NCBI RefSeq assembly: GCF_025466085.1
Contig: NZ_JANLOD010000047.1
Coordinates: 1 to 64,000 of the forward strand
DNA: 64,000 bases
DNA from: Pseudomonas sp. 14P_8.1_Bac3
GTDB taxonomy: Bacteria > Pseudomonadota > Gammaproteobacteria > Pseudomonadales > Pseudomonadaceae
Reading direction: 5' to 3'
Numbering within the stretch: the stretch's first letter is position 1; every line of letters begins with the position of its first letter. The position numbers were made by a program, and so were the translations under genes. Below are positions 24,912-35,856 of the stretch, in pieces. The notes below the pieces were generated by a model. That model was not told the DNA's origin. It saw only the letters and a program-made list of their open reading frames with translations, and made no database searches.

Positions 24912-25952
24912 TCAAGGCGCCGGATTCGGATGATCCTTGTGAATCGCCTCGATCCCCGCCAGCACTTCATCGGAAAGTTTCAGCTCGAAGCTGGCGATGT
25001 TGCTGTCCAGTTGCTCCAGCGTCGTCGCGCCGATGATGTTGCTGGTCACGAACGGCTGCTGCGTGACAAACGCCAGCGCCATCTGCGCCGGATCAAGCCC
25101 GTGTTCCCGGGCCAATGCCACATAGCGGCTGCACGCGGCTTCCGACTGTGGATTGAAATAGCGGCTGAAGCGGCTGTAGAGGCTCAGACGACCTTTCGGC
25201 GGACGAGCGCCACCTTCGTACTTGCCCGACAGGAAACCGAACGCCAGCGGCGAATAGGCGAGCAGGCCGCACTGTTCGCGGATGGCGATTTCCGCCAGGC
25301 CAACCTCGAAGCTGCGGTTCAGCAGGTTGTACGGGTTCTGGATCGATACCGCGCGTGACCAGCCCCGGGCTTCGGCCAGCGCCAGGAAACGCATGGTGCC
25401 CCACGGTGTTTCGTTGGACAGGCCGATGTGACGGATCTTGCCGGCCCTGACCTGTTCGTCCAGTGCTTCCAGGGTGTCTTCCAGCGGCGTCAGGTTGGCT
25501 TCGGTCTGGTGCTTGTAGCCGAGCTGGCCGAAGAAGTTGGTGCTGCGCTCCGGCCAGTGCAACTGGTAGAGGTCGATGTAGTCGGTCTGCAGGCGCTTGA
25601 GGCTCGCGTCCACGGCTTCGGTGATGTGCTGGCGGTTGTGCCGCAGGTTTTTATCGCGGATGTAGTCGATGGTGTTGCCGGGGCCGGCGATCTTGCTGGC
25701 CAGGATCCAGTCGGCGCGATCGCCGCGGCTTTTGAAGTAGTTGCCGATGTAACGCTCGGTGGTGGCGTAGGTTTCGGCCTTGGGCGGCACCGGGTACATC
25801 TCGGCGGTGTCGATGAAATTGATCCCGGCGCTTTTGGCCCGTTCAATCTGGGCGAAGGCTTCAGCTTCGCTGTTTTGCTCGCCCCAGGTCATGGTTCCGA
25901 GGCAGATGGCGCTCACGTTCAGATTGGTTCGGCCTAGCTGGCGATAGTCCAT
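24912..25952 (-). CDS. Aldo/keto reductase, Tas-like
   Basis: This 346-residue aldo/keto reductase has the catalytic tetrad Asp and Tyr in FIDTAEMYPVPP, Lys in ILASKIAGPG and His in DLYQLHWPERST. The PVPP/PERSTN signature and length are like E. coli Tas. It reduces carbonyls with NADPH; the natural substrate is unknown. The ATG at 25952 follows AAGGAG with seven bases spacing, so the longer in-frame start at 26006 is not needed. It stands alone, divergent from rplM. Confidence 0.85.
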   Translation of the reverse strand: MDYRQLGRTNLNVSAICLGTMTWGEQNSEAEAFAQIERAKSAGINFIDTAEMYPVPPKAETYATTERYIGNYFKSRGDRADWILASKIAGPGNTIDYIRDKNLRHNRQHITEAVDASLKRLQTDYIDLYQLHWPERSTNFFGQLGYKHQTEANLTPLEDTLEALDEQVRAGKIRHIGLSNETPWGTMRFLALAEARGWSRAVSIQNPYNLLNRSFEVGLAEIAIREQCGLLAYSPLAFGFLSGKYEGGARPPKGRLSLYSRFSRYFNPQSEAACSRYVALAREHGLDPAQMALAFVTQQPFVTSNIIGATTLEQLDSNIASFELKLSDEVLAGIEAIHKDHPNPAP

Positions 25953-26127
25953 CGGGTGCTCCTTGGGCAAAACAATCATAAAAGCAGGTTGAAATATTTT
26001 TCGCAATCTGCATAATTGCGCACCTCTTTCTGCAGTGGAAGTGATGCGCCGCCGCCGAAGAATCTTGCCGTTGAACGGACGCGCCGACCCGAGCCCCCGA
26101 AAGCGTCTGTATCCGGCTGCCTTTGAC

Positions 26128-26156
26128 TTGTCAAAGTACGCACTATTCAGTAAGAT
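26128..26156 (+). promoter_or_regulatory. Sigma70-type promoter for rplM-rpsI
   Basis: TTGTCA (26128-26133) and TAAGAT (26151-26156) are separated by 17 bases, about 42 bases before the rplM start. The leader TTTACAGGGCGGCCCCTGAGG follows, with a small GGC/GCC hairpin that could serve L13 feedback control; that last point is speculative. Confidence 0.5.
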
Positions 26157-26197
26157 CCGCCGTCTAATTTACAGGGCGGCCCCTGAGGCTATAAAGA

Positions 26198-26626
26198 ATG
26201 AAAACTTTTACTGCTAAACCGGAAACAGTACAGCGCGACTGGTTTGTCGTCGACGCTGCAGGTCAGACCCTGGGTCGTCTGGCCACCGAAATCGCGAGCC
26301 GTCTGCGTGGCAAGCATAAAGCTGAGTACACTCCTCACGTTGACACCGGCGACTACATCGTCGTTATCAATGCCGAGCAGATTCGTGTAACCGGTGCTAA
26401 AACCACCGACAAAATCTACTACTCCCACTCCGGTTTCCCGGGCGGCATCAAGTCGATCAACTTCGAAAAGCTGATCGCTAAAGCCCCTGAGCGCGTGATC
26501 GAGACCGCGGTCAAAGGCATGCTGCCTAAGAACCCGCTGGGTCGCGACATGTATCGTAAGCTGAAAGTCTATGCGGGCGCTGTACACCCTCATACTGCTC
26601 AGCAGCCCCAAGAACTGAAGTTTTAA
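26198..26626 (+). CDS. rplM: Large-subunit ribosomal protein L13 (uL13)
   Basis: This 142-residue ribosomal protein is recognised by [34 protein letters not shown] and the C-terminal [17 protein letters not shown]. It is an early assembly protein of the 50S subunit. It forms the usual pair with rpsI, 14 bases downstream, and a terminator follows the pair. Confidence 0.97.
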   Translation: MKTFTAKPETVQRDWFVVDAAGQTLGRLATEIASRLRGKHKAEYTPHVDTGDYIVVINAEQIRVTGAKTTDKIYYSHSGFPGGIKSINFEKLIAKAPERVIETAVKGMLPKNPLGRDMYRKLKVYAGAVHPHTAQQPQELKF

Positions 26627-26640
26627 CGGAATAGTTCATT

Positions 26641-27033
26641 ATGTCGGCGACTCAAAATTACGGCACTGGCCGTCGCAAGACCGCAACCGCACGCGTTTTC
26701 CTGCGTCCGGGCACTGGTAACATCTCCATCAACAACCGTTCGCTGGATAATTTCTTCGGCCGCGAAACTGCCCGCATGGTAGTTCGTCAGCCGCTGGAAT
26801 TGACTGAGACTGTCGAGAAGTTCGACATCTACGTCACCGTGATCGGCGGTGGTGTAAGTGGTCAAGCTGGCGCAATCCGCCACGGTATCACTCGCGCTCT
26901 GATGGACTACGACGAAACCCTGCGTGGCGCTCTGCGCAAAGCTGGCTTCGTTACTCGCGACGCTCGTGAAGTTGAACGTAAGAAAGTCGGTCTGCGTAAA
27001 GCGCGTAAGCGTCCGCAGTACTCGAAGCGTTAA
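26641..27033 (+). CDS. rpsI: Small-subunit ribosomal protein S9 (uS9)
   Basis: This 130-residue ribosomal protein is recognised by the start [18 protein letters not shown] and the basic C-terminal tail [11 protein letters not shown] that reaches the decoding centre of the 30S subunit. It follows rplM and is closed by a terminator. Confidence 0.97.
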   Translation: MSATQNYGTGRRKTATARVFLRPGTGNISINNRSLDNFFGRETARMVVRQPLELTETVEKFDIYVTVIGGGVSGQAGAIRHGITRALMDYDETLRGALRKAGFVTRDAREVERKKVGLRKARKRPQYSKR

Positions 27034-27055
27034 TTCGCTTTCTCGTTCAAAAAAG

Positions 27056-27092
27056 AACGCCCAGTTTCCTCACGGAGCTGGGCGTTTTTTTA
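27056..27092 (+). terminator. Rho-independent terminator after rpsI
   Basis: AACGCCCAG pairs with CTGGGCGTT around a 13-base loop and is followed by TTTTT. It separates the ribosomal pair from the petABC operon. Confidence 0.88.
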
Positions 27093-27128
27093 TGCGCGCG
27101 ATTTATTAAAGAATTGCTCTGTGACAAC

Positions 27129-27155
27129 TTGCCACAGCCGTAGAGGCCCTATACT
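27129..27155 (+). promoter_or_regulatory. Possible petABC promoter
   Basis: TTGCCA (27129-27134) and TATACT (27150-27155) lie between the rpsI terminator and petA, but the spacer of 15 bases is short. The 27093-27301 stretch has no gene; a -10 near here would give a leader of about 140 bases. Confidence 0.35.
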
Positions 27156-27301
27156 GCAAGGCTTGGCAGTGGGGCCCTTCGGTAATTACCTTGTCAGAAT
27201 TGGGGCTTTTCATTACCATTCGGCAAAATTTTTATAAGTACATAGATTTACTTAGTAGATGCCTGATTTAACAGGCCACAAAGCTGATGGGAGAGGACTG
27301 A

Positions 27302-27895
27302 ATGAGCAATGACGGCGTGAATGCAGGCCGGCGTCGCTTCTTGGTAGCAGCCACATCCGTGGTGGGTGCTGCAGGAGCGGTGGGGGCTGCGGTCCCGTTC
27401 GTGGGGTCATGGTTTCCCAGTGCCAAGGCGAAAGCCGCAGGTGCACCGGTGAAAGTGAATGTCAGCAAAATCGAACCAGGCCAGCAGATGATTGCTGAGT
27501 GGCGCGGTCAGCCGGTGTTCATCGTCCGCCGTACCGAGGAAATCCTGGGGAATCTGAAAAAGATCGAGGGCCAGTTGTCTGACCCGACCTCCAAGAACTC
27601 GACTCAACCGACGTATGTCGACCCGGAAACACGATCGATCAAGCCAGAGGTTCTGCTGCTGATCGGTATCTGCACACACCTCGGTTGCTCGCCGACCTTC
27701 CGCCCAGAAGTGGCACCTGCGGATCTGGGCAAGGATTGGGTAGGTGGTTATTTCTGCCCTTGCCACGGCTCCCACTACGATTTGGCTGGCCGCGTCTACA
27801 AGTCGCAACCTGCGCCTTTGAACCTGCCAGTTCCCCCGCATTCCTATGAGACCGATGACATCATTGTCATTGGCGTCGATACGGAGAAAGCGTGA
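27302..27895 (+). CDS. petA: Ubiquinol-cytochrome c reductase Rieske iron-sulfur subunit
   Basis: This 197-residue Rieske protein of the bc1 complex begins with a twin-arginine type N-terminal anchor (GRRRFLVAATS, then a hydrophobic helix to about residue 36). Its 2Fe-2S ligands lie in CTHLGC (C124, H126) and CPCHGSH (C152, H155), and C129 and C154 would form the stabilising disulfide. It passes electrons from ubiquinol to cytochrome c1 on the periplasmic side. Its TGA overlaps the petB ATG by one base. Confidence 0.96.
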   Translation: MSNDGVNAGRRRFLVAATSVVGAAGAVGAAVPFVGSWFPSAKAKAAGAPVKVNVSKIEPGQQMIAEWRGQPVFIVRRTEEILGNLKKIEGQLSDPTSKNSTQPTYVDPETRSIKPEVLLLIGICTHLGCSPTFRPEVAPADLGKDWVGGYFCPCHGSHYDLAGRVYKSQPAPLNLPVPPHSYETDDIIVIGVDTEKA

Positions 27896-29106
27896 TGAGC
27901 AAGTTCATGGATTGGGTTGATGCGCGCTTTCCCGCGACCAAAATGTGGGAAGACCATCTCAGCAAGTACTACGCCCCGAAGAACTTCAACTTCTTCTATT
28001 TCTTTGGTTCCCTCGCGCTGCTCGTTCTGGTCAACCAGATCGTCACCGGTGTCTGGCTGACCATGAGCTACACCCCGTCGGCGGAAGAAGCCTTTGCCTC
28101 CGTCGAATACATCATGCGCGACGTCGAGTACGGCTCGATCCTGCGTCTGCTGCACTCCACCGGCGCTTCGGCGTTCTTCATCGTGGTCTATCTGCACATG
28201 TTCCGCGGCCTGCTCTACGGTTCGTACCAGAAACCGCGTGAGCTGGTGTGGGTCTTCGGCATGCTGATCTATCTGGCGCTGATGGCGGAAGCCTTCATGG
28301 GCTATCTGCTGCCGTGGGGCCAGATGTCCTACTGGGGCGCCCAGGTGATCATCTCGCTGTTCGGTGCGATCCCGGTCATCGGTAACGACCTGACCCAGTG
28401 GATCCGTGGTGACTACCTGATTTCGGGTATTACCCTGAACCGCTTCTTCGCCTTGCACGTGGTGGCCTTGCCGATCGTGATTCTCGGTCTGGTGGTGCTG
28501 CACGTTCTGGCGCTGCACGAGGTCGGCTCGAACAACCCGGACGGCGTGGACATCAAGAAACACAAAGACGAAAACGGCGTACCGCTGGACGGCATTGCTT
28601 TCCACCCGTACTACACCGTGAAAGATATCGTCGGCGTGGTGGTGTTCCTGTTCATCTTCTGCTCCATCGTGTTCTTCTTCCCGGAAATGGGCGGCTATTT
28701 CCTCGAGAAGCCGAACTTTGAAGTGGCGAACGCCTTCAAGACCCCTGAACACATTGCCCCGGTCTGGTACTTCACCCCGTTCTACGCGATCTTGCGCGCG
28801 GTTCCGGACAAGCTCCTGGGCGTTATCGCCATGGGTGCGGCCATCGCTGTCCTGTTCGTCCTGCCATGGCTCGACCGTAGTCCGGTCAAGTCGATGCGCT
28901 ACAAGGGCTGGTTGAGCAAGATCTGGCTCTGGGTGTTCTGCATCTCGTTCGTGATCCTGGGTGTACTGGGCGTACTGGCTCCAACTCCTGAGCGGACGTT
29001 GCTGTCGCAGGTGTGTACGTTCCTGTACTTCGCCTACTTCATTCTGATGCCGTTCTACACCAGGCTCGAGAAGACCAAACCGGTTCCGGAAAGGGTGACT
29101 GGCTGA
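27895..29106 (+). CDS. petB: Ubiquinol-cytochrome c reductase cytochrome b subunit
   Basis: This 403-residue multi-span cytochrome b has haem-ligand histidines in the helices with LLHSTGASAFFIVVYLHMF and FALHVVALPIVILGLVVLH. The Qo-site signature usually written PEWY is PVWY here (P289-Y292). The start is taken as the ATG at 27895, although a GTG one codon earlier is also in frame. It forms the quinol oxidation and quinone reduction sites of complex III in the inner membrane, between petA and petC. Confidence 0.96.
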   Translation: MSKFMDWVDARFPATKMWEDHLSKYYAPKNFNFFYFFGSLALLVLVNQIVTGVWLTMSYTPSAEEAFASVEYIMRDVEYGSILRLLHSTGASAFFIVVYLHMFRGLLYGSYQKPRELVWVFGMLIYLALMAEAFMGYLLPWGQMSYWGAQVIISLFGAIPVIGNDLTQWIRGDYLISGITLNRFFALHVVALPIVILGLVVLHVLALHEVGSNNPDGVDIKKHKDENGVPLDGIAFHPYYTVKDIVGVVVFLFIFCSIVFFFPEMGGYFLEKPNFEVANAFKTPEHIAPVWYFTPFYAILRAVPDKLLGVIAMGAAIAVLFVLPWLDRSPVKSMRYKGWLSKIWLWVFCISFVILGVLGVLAPTPERTLLSQVCTFLYFAYFILMPFYTRLEKTKPVPERVTG

Positions 29107-29888
29107 TGAAAAAGCTATTTGCTGTACTGATTCTTGCTGCTTTGCCTGTCCTGTCCTTCGCGGCTGAACACGGTGGTCCAGAACTGGAAAAGGTCGATAT
29201 CGACGTTTCCGACAAGGCTGCCATGCAGGATGGCGCACGTACCTTCGCCAACTACTGCATGGGCTGCCACAGCGCCAAGTTCCAGCGCTACGAGCGCGTG
29301 GCCGACGACCTGGGTATTCCCCATGACCTGATGCTGTCGAAGCTGGTGTTCACCGGGGCCAAGATCGGCGACCACATGAGCATCGGCATGCAGCCGGCTG
29401 ACGCCAAGACCTGGTTCGGTGCCGCGCCGCCTGACCTGACCCTGGTGGCCCGTGTTCGTGGCACCGACTGGCTTTATGGCTACCTGAAGTCGTTCTACGA
29501 AGACCCGTCGCGCCCTTGGGGTGTGAACAACAAGGTCTTCCCGAACGTCGGCATGCCAAACGTTCTGGTGGGCCTGCAAGGTCGCCAGGTCATCGGTTGC
29601 AAACAGGTGCAGATCGTCGAAGACGGCAAGAAGCAATATGATCCGCTGACCGGTACCGCGCTGACTCATGAAGCGTGCGATCAGATGACCATCGTGCCGA
29701 AAAGCGGTGCCCTGACCGAAGAGCAGTTCGATGAGAAGGTCAAGAATCTGGTAACCTTCCTCGCTTACTCGGCTAACCCGGTTAAGTTGCAACATCAGCG
29801 CATTGGTACCTACGTCCTGCTGTACCTGGCGTTCTTCTTCGTATTCGCTTATCTGCTGAAGCGCGAATACTGGAAAGATGTGCACTGA
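29106..29888 (+). CDS. petC: Ubiquinol-cytochrome c reductase cytochrome c1 subunit
   Basis: This 260-residue cytochrome c1 has a signal peptide to about residue 20 (LPVLSFAAEHG), a haem-attachment motif CMGCH (about residues 51-55), a distal methionine likely in the IGMQPADAK region or later, and a C-terminal membrane anchor (YVLLYLAFFFVFAYLL). It accepts electrons from the Rieske protein and passes them to soluble cytochromes. Its ATG overlaps the petB stop by one base. Confidence 0.95.
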   Translation: MKKLFAVLILAALPVLSFAAEHGGPELEKVDIDVSDKAAMQDGARTFANYCMGCHSAKFQRYERVADDLGIPHDLMLSKLVFTGAKIGDHMSIGMQPADAKTWFGAAPPDLTLVARVRGTDWLYGYLKSFYEDPSRPWGVNNKVFPNVGMPNVLVGLQGRQVIGCKQVQIVEDGKKQYDPLTGTALTHEACDQMTIVPKSGALTEEQFDEKVKNLVTFLAYSANPVKLQHQRIGTYVLLYLAFFFVFAYLLKREYWKDVH

Positions 29889-29914
29889 TTAAGTTTCAAG
29901 CAATTGCTGTTAAT

Positions 29915-30003
29915 CGCGCGCGCCCAAGGGCGTCTCTGAACGTGTAACGAGCCTGATCATTCAGGCGTTACGGGAGACGCCCTCTGGGCGCGCTCGTTTT
30001 TCC
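29915..30003 (+). terminator. Long nested hairpin terminator after petC
   Basis: An outer stem of about 20 pairs (GCGCGCCCAAGGGCGTCTC against GAGACGCCCTCTGGGCGCGC, with one bulged base) encloses a second stem, GTAACGAGCCTGA / TTCAGGCGTTAC, and is followed by TTTTT. It lies between petC and sspA. It is unusually large for a simple terminator. Confidence 0.8.
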
Positions 30004-30038
30004 GCTTCCGATAATTTCAACAAGCGAGGAGGACCGCC

Positions 30039-30656
30039 ATGGGCGTGACCAATCGGTTGGCCTGTTACTCCGACCCCGCCGACCACTATTCCCACCGAGT
30101 GCGCATCGTACTTGCAGAGAAGGGTGTAAGCGCCGAGATCATTTACGTGGAAGCTGGCCGCCAGCCGCCTAAACTGATTGAGGTGAACCCTTACGGAAGC
30201 CTGCCTACCCTGGTCGATCGTGACCTGGCGTTGTGGGAGTCGACCGTGGTGATGGAATATCTGGATGAGCGTTACCCGCATCCGCCTTTGCTGCCGGTTT
30301 ATCCAGTGGCGCGTGCCAATAGCCGTCTGCTGATTCATCGTATTCAGCGTGACTGGTGTGGCCTGGTGGATCTGATCCTGGATCCCCGGAGCAAGGAAGC
30401 AGCCCGTGTCGTTGCTCGTAAAGAGCTGCGCGAAAGCCTGACCGGTGTGTCGCCGTTGTTCGCCGACAAGCCGTTTTTCCTCAGCGAGGAACAAAGTCTG
30501 GTGGATTGCTGCCTATTACCAATACTCTGGCGCTTGCCGATTCTGGGTATTGAACTGCCGCGGCCAGCCAAGCCGCTGCTTGATTATATGGAGCGCTCGT
30601 TTGCGCGTGAGGCTTTCCAGGCGAGTCTGTCTGGCGTCGAACGCGATATGCGCTAA
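30039..30656 (+). CDS. sspA: Stringent starvation protein A
   Basis: This 205-residue glutathione-S-transferase-fold protein carries the SspA pattern [20 protein letters not shown] and [19 protein letters not shown]. SspA binds RNA polymerase and changes promoter use in stationary phase and stress, including virulence and acid tolerance genes; it lacks GST activity. It starts after AGGAGG and is followed 16 bases later by sspB. Confidence 0.93.
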   Translation: MGVTNRLACYSDPADHYSHRVRIVLAEKGVSAEIIYVEAGRQPPKLIEVNPYGSLPTLVDRDLALWESTVVMEYLDERYPHPPLLPVYPVARANSRLLIHRIQRDWCGLVDLILDPRSKEAARVVARKELRESLTGVSPLFADKPFFLSEEQSLVDCCLLPILWRLPILGIELPRPAKPLLDYMERSFAREAFQASLSGVERDMR

Positions 30657-30672
30657 GGCTTAAGGAGCCGCT

Positions 30673-31086
30673 ATGAACTCCAGTCGACCTTATCTGGTCC
30701 GCGCGCTCTACGAGTGGATTGTGGATAACGATTGCACCCCGCACATGCTGGTCAATTCCGAATATCCGTCGGTGCAGGTGCCACAAGGTTTCGCCAGTGA
30801 CGGACAGATTGTCCTGAACGTATCGCCGGCCGCCGTGCGTCATCTGCACATGGACAACGAAGCGGTCAGCTTCGAAGGGCGCTTCGGTGGTGTGCCGCAC
30901 ACCCTGTACGTGCCTATCGCTTCGATCCTGGGCATCTACGCTCGGGAGAATGGGCAGGGCATGGTGTTCGATCTGGAATCGCCTATGGAAGACGAGGACG
31001 AGATCGAGCCGGATGATGATGTTCCGCCACCCGATAGCGAACCGCCGCGACCCAGCGGTCGACCCAGTTTGAAAGTGGTGAAGTAA
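30673..31086 (+). CDS. sspB: ClpXP protease adaptor SspB
   Basis: This 137-residue adaptor delivers ssrA-tagged proteins to ClpXP. The folded domain (residues 1-100) opens with RPYLVRALYEWIVDNDCTPH. An acidic, proline-rich linker follows, and the ClpX-docking tail is RPSLKVVK. It forms the usual operon with sspA and is followed directly by a terminator. Confidence 0.94.
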   Translation: MNSSRPYLVRALYEWIVDNDCTPHMLVNSEYPSVQVPQGFASDGQIVLNVSPAAVRHLHMDNEAVSFEGRFGGVPHTLYVPIASILGIYARENGQGMVFDLESPMEDEDEIEPDDDVPPPDSEPPRPSGRPSLKVVK

Positions 31087-31091
31087 TAAAA

Positions 31092-31120
31092 AAGGCGATC
31101 CGAAAGGATCGCCTTTTTTT
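31092..31120 (+). terminator. Rho-independent terminator after sspB
   Basis: AAGGCGATCC and GGATCGCCTT form a perfect stem with a GAAA-type loop and are followed by TTTTT. It starts a few bases after the sspB stop. Confidence 0.92.
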
Positions 31121-31131
31121 GTGCCTGCTCC

Positions 31132-31233
31132 CTGTAGGAGCGAGCATGTTCGCGATGGTCGTCAACGATAACGCTGGCTATCTGGATGCCCGCGGTGTCT
31201 GGGCTACCATCGCGAGCATGCTCGCTCCTACAG
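31132..31233. repeat. REPIN (inverted REP doublet) after sspB
   Basis: CTGTAGGAGCGAGCATGTTC opens and GAGCATGCTCGCTCCTACAG closes the element, with GATGGTCGTCAACGATAACG in the spacer. It is followed by a run of nine G. It lies between convergent operons. Confidence 0.82.
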
Positions 31234-31253
31234 GGGGGGGGCAGGGACCGTGT

Positions 31254-32888
<1,635 letters not shown>

Positions 32889-32889
<1 letters not shown>

Positions 32890-34700
32890 CAGTGCGGGGT
32901 GTCCGGCAGGCGTTGAACCTGACCGTTGACGAACTGTGCCCATGGCAACTGGCGTACGACGCGTTGGTTCTGGCTCATCCCCAGGCTGCCCGATTGGCCT
33001 TCGATGCGGCTGTCCGGCAAGGCCTTGAGTTGCCCCAGGCGCGGCGCCAGGCGGTAAGCGTCGACGCCCATCGCATACAAGCGGCCCAGGCTGCCGCCCG
33101 CTTGCGGCCATTGCGCAGTCACTTGCTTGCGCAGCGGATCGTTGGCATCCAGCAACCATGGGGTTTCGCAGAAGCGAATGCCGTTCATGTCGTTGTACTG
33201 GTTGACGTCGCCGCTGGCACTGAACACATGGGACGTGGCGTAAACCGGCACGTCACCCGCGTACTGGAAGTTCAGGGTCGGCTTGATCTGTTGGGCTTGC
33301 TGAGGCGTGGCGGCGAGGAAGATGAACTCGATGTCCTGGCGACGCGACGGCTGGGCGGCGACTTGCGAACCCACCGTGCTTTGCAGGCTCTTGGCGCGGC
33401 CTTCGCTCTGGCGCAGCTGGAACATGTCGGCAATCTGCTGGGCCAGTTGCACCGGCTGATCAACCCGTTCGGTGGCGACGACGGTGCCGCCGTTGGCTTG
33501 CCAGTCCTGGCTGAACGCCCGGAGGACGCGGTCGCCCCATTCGCCTTTCGGCACCATGATCGCGGCGCGATGCAGGCCATCGGCGCGGGCGCGACGGGAC
33601 ACTTCGCGGGCTTCGTCTTCTGCGGCCAGACCGAACTGGAACAGCTGCGCCGGACCTTGTTCGCCTTCGCTGTAGTTCAGCGCCAGGGTGGTGATCGGCA
33701 GTTGCGGGCGAGCGCTGAGTTGTTTGACCAGTGGCTTCTCCAGCGGACCGACGACCAGTTGCACGCCATCGGCTTGAGCCTTGCGATAGAACTCGTCCAT
33801 CGAGGTCAGGCGCGAGCTGTCATAGAACTCGATGGCTGGCGGCTTCTGACCGGCCTGTTGGGCCTGGTAGTGAGCGGCGATGAAGCCTTCGCGCAGCGCT
33901 TTGCCGACCGATGCCAGCGGGCCGTCCTGCGGCAGCAGCAGGGCGATCTTGCCCAGGGGCTGGCTGGCCAGTTCCTTGAGTTTGGTCAATGGCAACGGCA
34001 GCTGGATGGCGGCCGGGTGTTTCGGGTTCTGGGCGCGCCAGTTGTCAATCGCGGCTTGCTGCTGTTCCAGGGTGCCGGCGGTTTTCACGGCCAGCGCCAG
34101 GCCCATCCAGCCACCGAGGTCGTCGTTGGTGGTCGGTTGCAGTTGATCGGTTGGCAGCGAAGCGACCAAGGTCCAGATCGCTTCATGGTTTTTGGCTGCC
34201 GCATCACCGCTGAGCATTGGCGCGATGAAAATGCGTTCGCGCGCTGCTGCGAGGGTCTGGCCATCGGCCTCAAGGGCGCGAGCGTGCACGGTGCCGGTGC
34301 GAACCTGTTGCTCGACTGGCAGCTCGCCCAGGCGTTGCAGGCTCGGATGGCTCAAGGCGGTTAGCGCGGCTTTCGGTTGATTGCGGACCATGGCCAGTTC
34401 AGCGGCCAAGGTACTGGCGAAGACTTGTTGGCCGGGCTTGAGCTGTTCGACCGGCACTTGTTGCAGGATTTGCGCGGATTGACCGGCATTGCCCTGGTGA
34501 TAAGCGAGGTCGGCGGCGCTCAGGCGAAGGAGCGCGGCTTGTTCTGGCGTTTTGGCTTTGGCGGCTTGATCGAGCAGTTGCTCGATACTGGCATCCGGGG
34601 TCCGTGGAAGTTCGCCAAGGCTGGAAGAGGGCGAGCTGGCGCAAGCGGCCAGCAACGCAGCGAGGCAGAGGGCAGTGAACAGCCGCAGGCAAGCGATCAT
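32889..34700 (-). CDS. lpoA: Penicillin-binding protein activator LpoA
   Basis: This 603-residue outer-membrane lipoprotein has the lipobox LLAAC at about residues 16-20. It has an N-terminal helical (TPR-like) region and a C-terminal domain like periplasmic binding proteins (KIALLLPQDGPLASVGKALR). LpoA reaches across the periplasm to activate the bifunctional synthase PBP1A. The start at 34700 gives a signal peptide beginning MIACLRLF; an upstream in-frame ATG at 34724 is less likely. It is divergent from rsmI, with about 210 bases between. Confidence 0.88.
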
Positions 34701-34909
34701 GTAGTGTTCCTGATACTCGATCAAATTAGCGTGGAATTGTACCCAAGCACTGGCCGGGGCGCGATGTTACTGGCGTGAATCGATCAATTTAGCTCGTGCA
34801 AATGTTGCAGCGCTGCACAAAGGGCTGAAAAAACCGGCCTTGCTTGCGCGTATCGAAAGCATCGCCACGCGCTACAATGTCGGCTTTTACCGATCATGAG
34901 GTGTGCGCT

Positions 34910-35782
34910 TTGACTGCTCCAGGTGCTTTGAATTCCGCTGCTGGCTCGCTTTATGTGGTGGCGACGCCCATCGGCAACCTGGACGATATCAGTGCACGAG
35001 CGCTGAAAATCCTGCGCGAGGTGGCCTTGATCGCCGCCGAAGACACCCGCCACTCCCAGCGCTTGATGCAGCATTTCGGCATTCCCACGCCGTTGGCGGC
35101 CTGCCATGAACATAATGAACGGGATGAAGGTAGCCGGTTTATTACTCGCCTGCTGGCTGGCGACGACGTGGCGCTGATCTCCGATGCCGGGACGCCGCTG
35201 ATTTCCGATCCGGGTTATCACTTGGTCCGCCAGGCGCGCGCGGCGGGTATCAATGTGGTGCCGGTTCCTGGCGCCTGTGCATTGATCGCGGCATTGTCGG
35301 CAGCGGGCCTGCCGTCCGACCGTTTTATCTTCGAAGGCTTCCTGCCGGCCAAGGCCGTCGGTCGGCGTGCGCGTCTGGAGCTGGTAAAGGAAGAGCCGCG
35401 CACGTTGATTTTTTATGAAGCGCCGCACCGTATCCTGGAATGCCTGCAAGACATGGAGCTGGTCTTCGGTCCTGAGCGTCCGGCGTTGCTGGCACGGGAA
35501 CTGACCAAAACCTTTGAAACCCTCAAGGGCCTGCCATTGGCCGAGTTGCGCGAGTTCGTCGAGTCGGACAGCAATCAACAGCGCGGCGAGTGCGTGGTCC
35601 TGGTCGCCGGCTGGTCGGCGCCCGAGACGGAAGACGCGGTCAGCAGTGAAGCGATGCGCATCCTCAACTTGCTGCTGGAAGAGATGCCGCTCAAACGTGC
35701 CGCGGCGTTGGCTGCGCAAATTACCGGTGAGCGCAAGAATGTGCTTTATCAAGTTGCGCTGGATAAGCAGAAGGGCGAATAA
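34910..35782 (+). CDS. rsmI: 16S rRNA (cytidine-1402-2'-O)-methyltransferase
   Basis: This 290-residue tetrapyrrole-methylase-fold RNA methyltransferase carries SLYVVATPIGNLDDIS, AAEDTRHS and ALISDAGTPLISDPG. It methylates the 2'-OH of C1402 in 16S rRNA. I prefer the TTG at 34910, preceded by GAGGTG, because the protein then begins MTAPGALNSAAG; an ATG at 34877 is the alternative and would overlap a TACAAT promoter-like box. Confidence 0.9.
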   Translation: MTAPGALNSAAGSLYVVATPIGNLDDISARALKILREVALIAAEDTRHSQRLMQHFGIPTPLAACHEHNERDEGSRFITRLLAGDDVALISDAGTPLISDPGYHLVRQARAAGINVVPVPGACALIAALSAAGLPSDRFIFEGFLPAKAVGRRARLELVKEEPRTLIFYEAPHRILECLQDMELVFGPERPALLARELTKTFETLKGLPLAELREFVESDSNQQRGECVVLVAGWSAPETEDAVSSEAMRILNLLLEEMPLKRAAALAAQITGERKNVLYQVALDKQKGE

Positions 35783-35814
35783 AACCCGACGTGCAACAGC
35801 GGCTTAAGGCGTTT

Positions 35815-35835
35815 AGCGCTTGTTCTTCAAGCGCT
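35815..35835. other. Perfect inverted repeat just before rnpB
   Basis: AGCGCTTG and CAAGCGCT are perfectly complementary across a five-base loop, about 22 bases before the RNase P RNA. No T-run follows. It could be an rsmI mRNA end structure or an operator over the rnpB promoter. Confidence 0.5.
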
Positions 35836-35856
35836 CTGCCGTTAACCTTCGCGGCG

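Noticed and set aside
27844-29238. A 460-codon minus-strand frame opposite petB
   Set aside because: petB is certain; the antisense product is low-complexity and rich in Gln, His, Asp and Arg.
34844-34909. A longer rsmI start at 34844 or 34877
   Set aside because: The added residues do not resemble the family N terminus and overlap a TACAAT promoter-like box; TTG at 34910 has a good GAGGTG.
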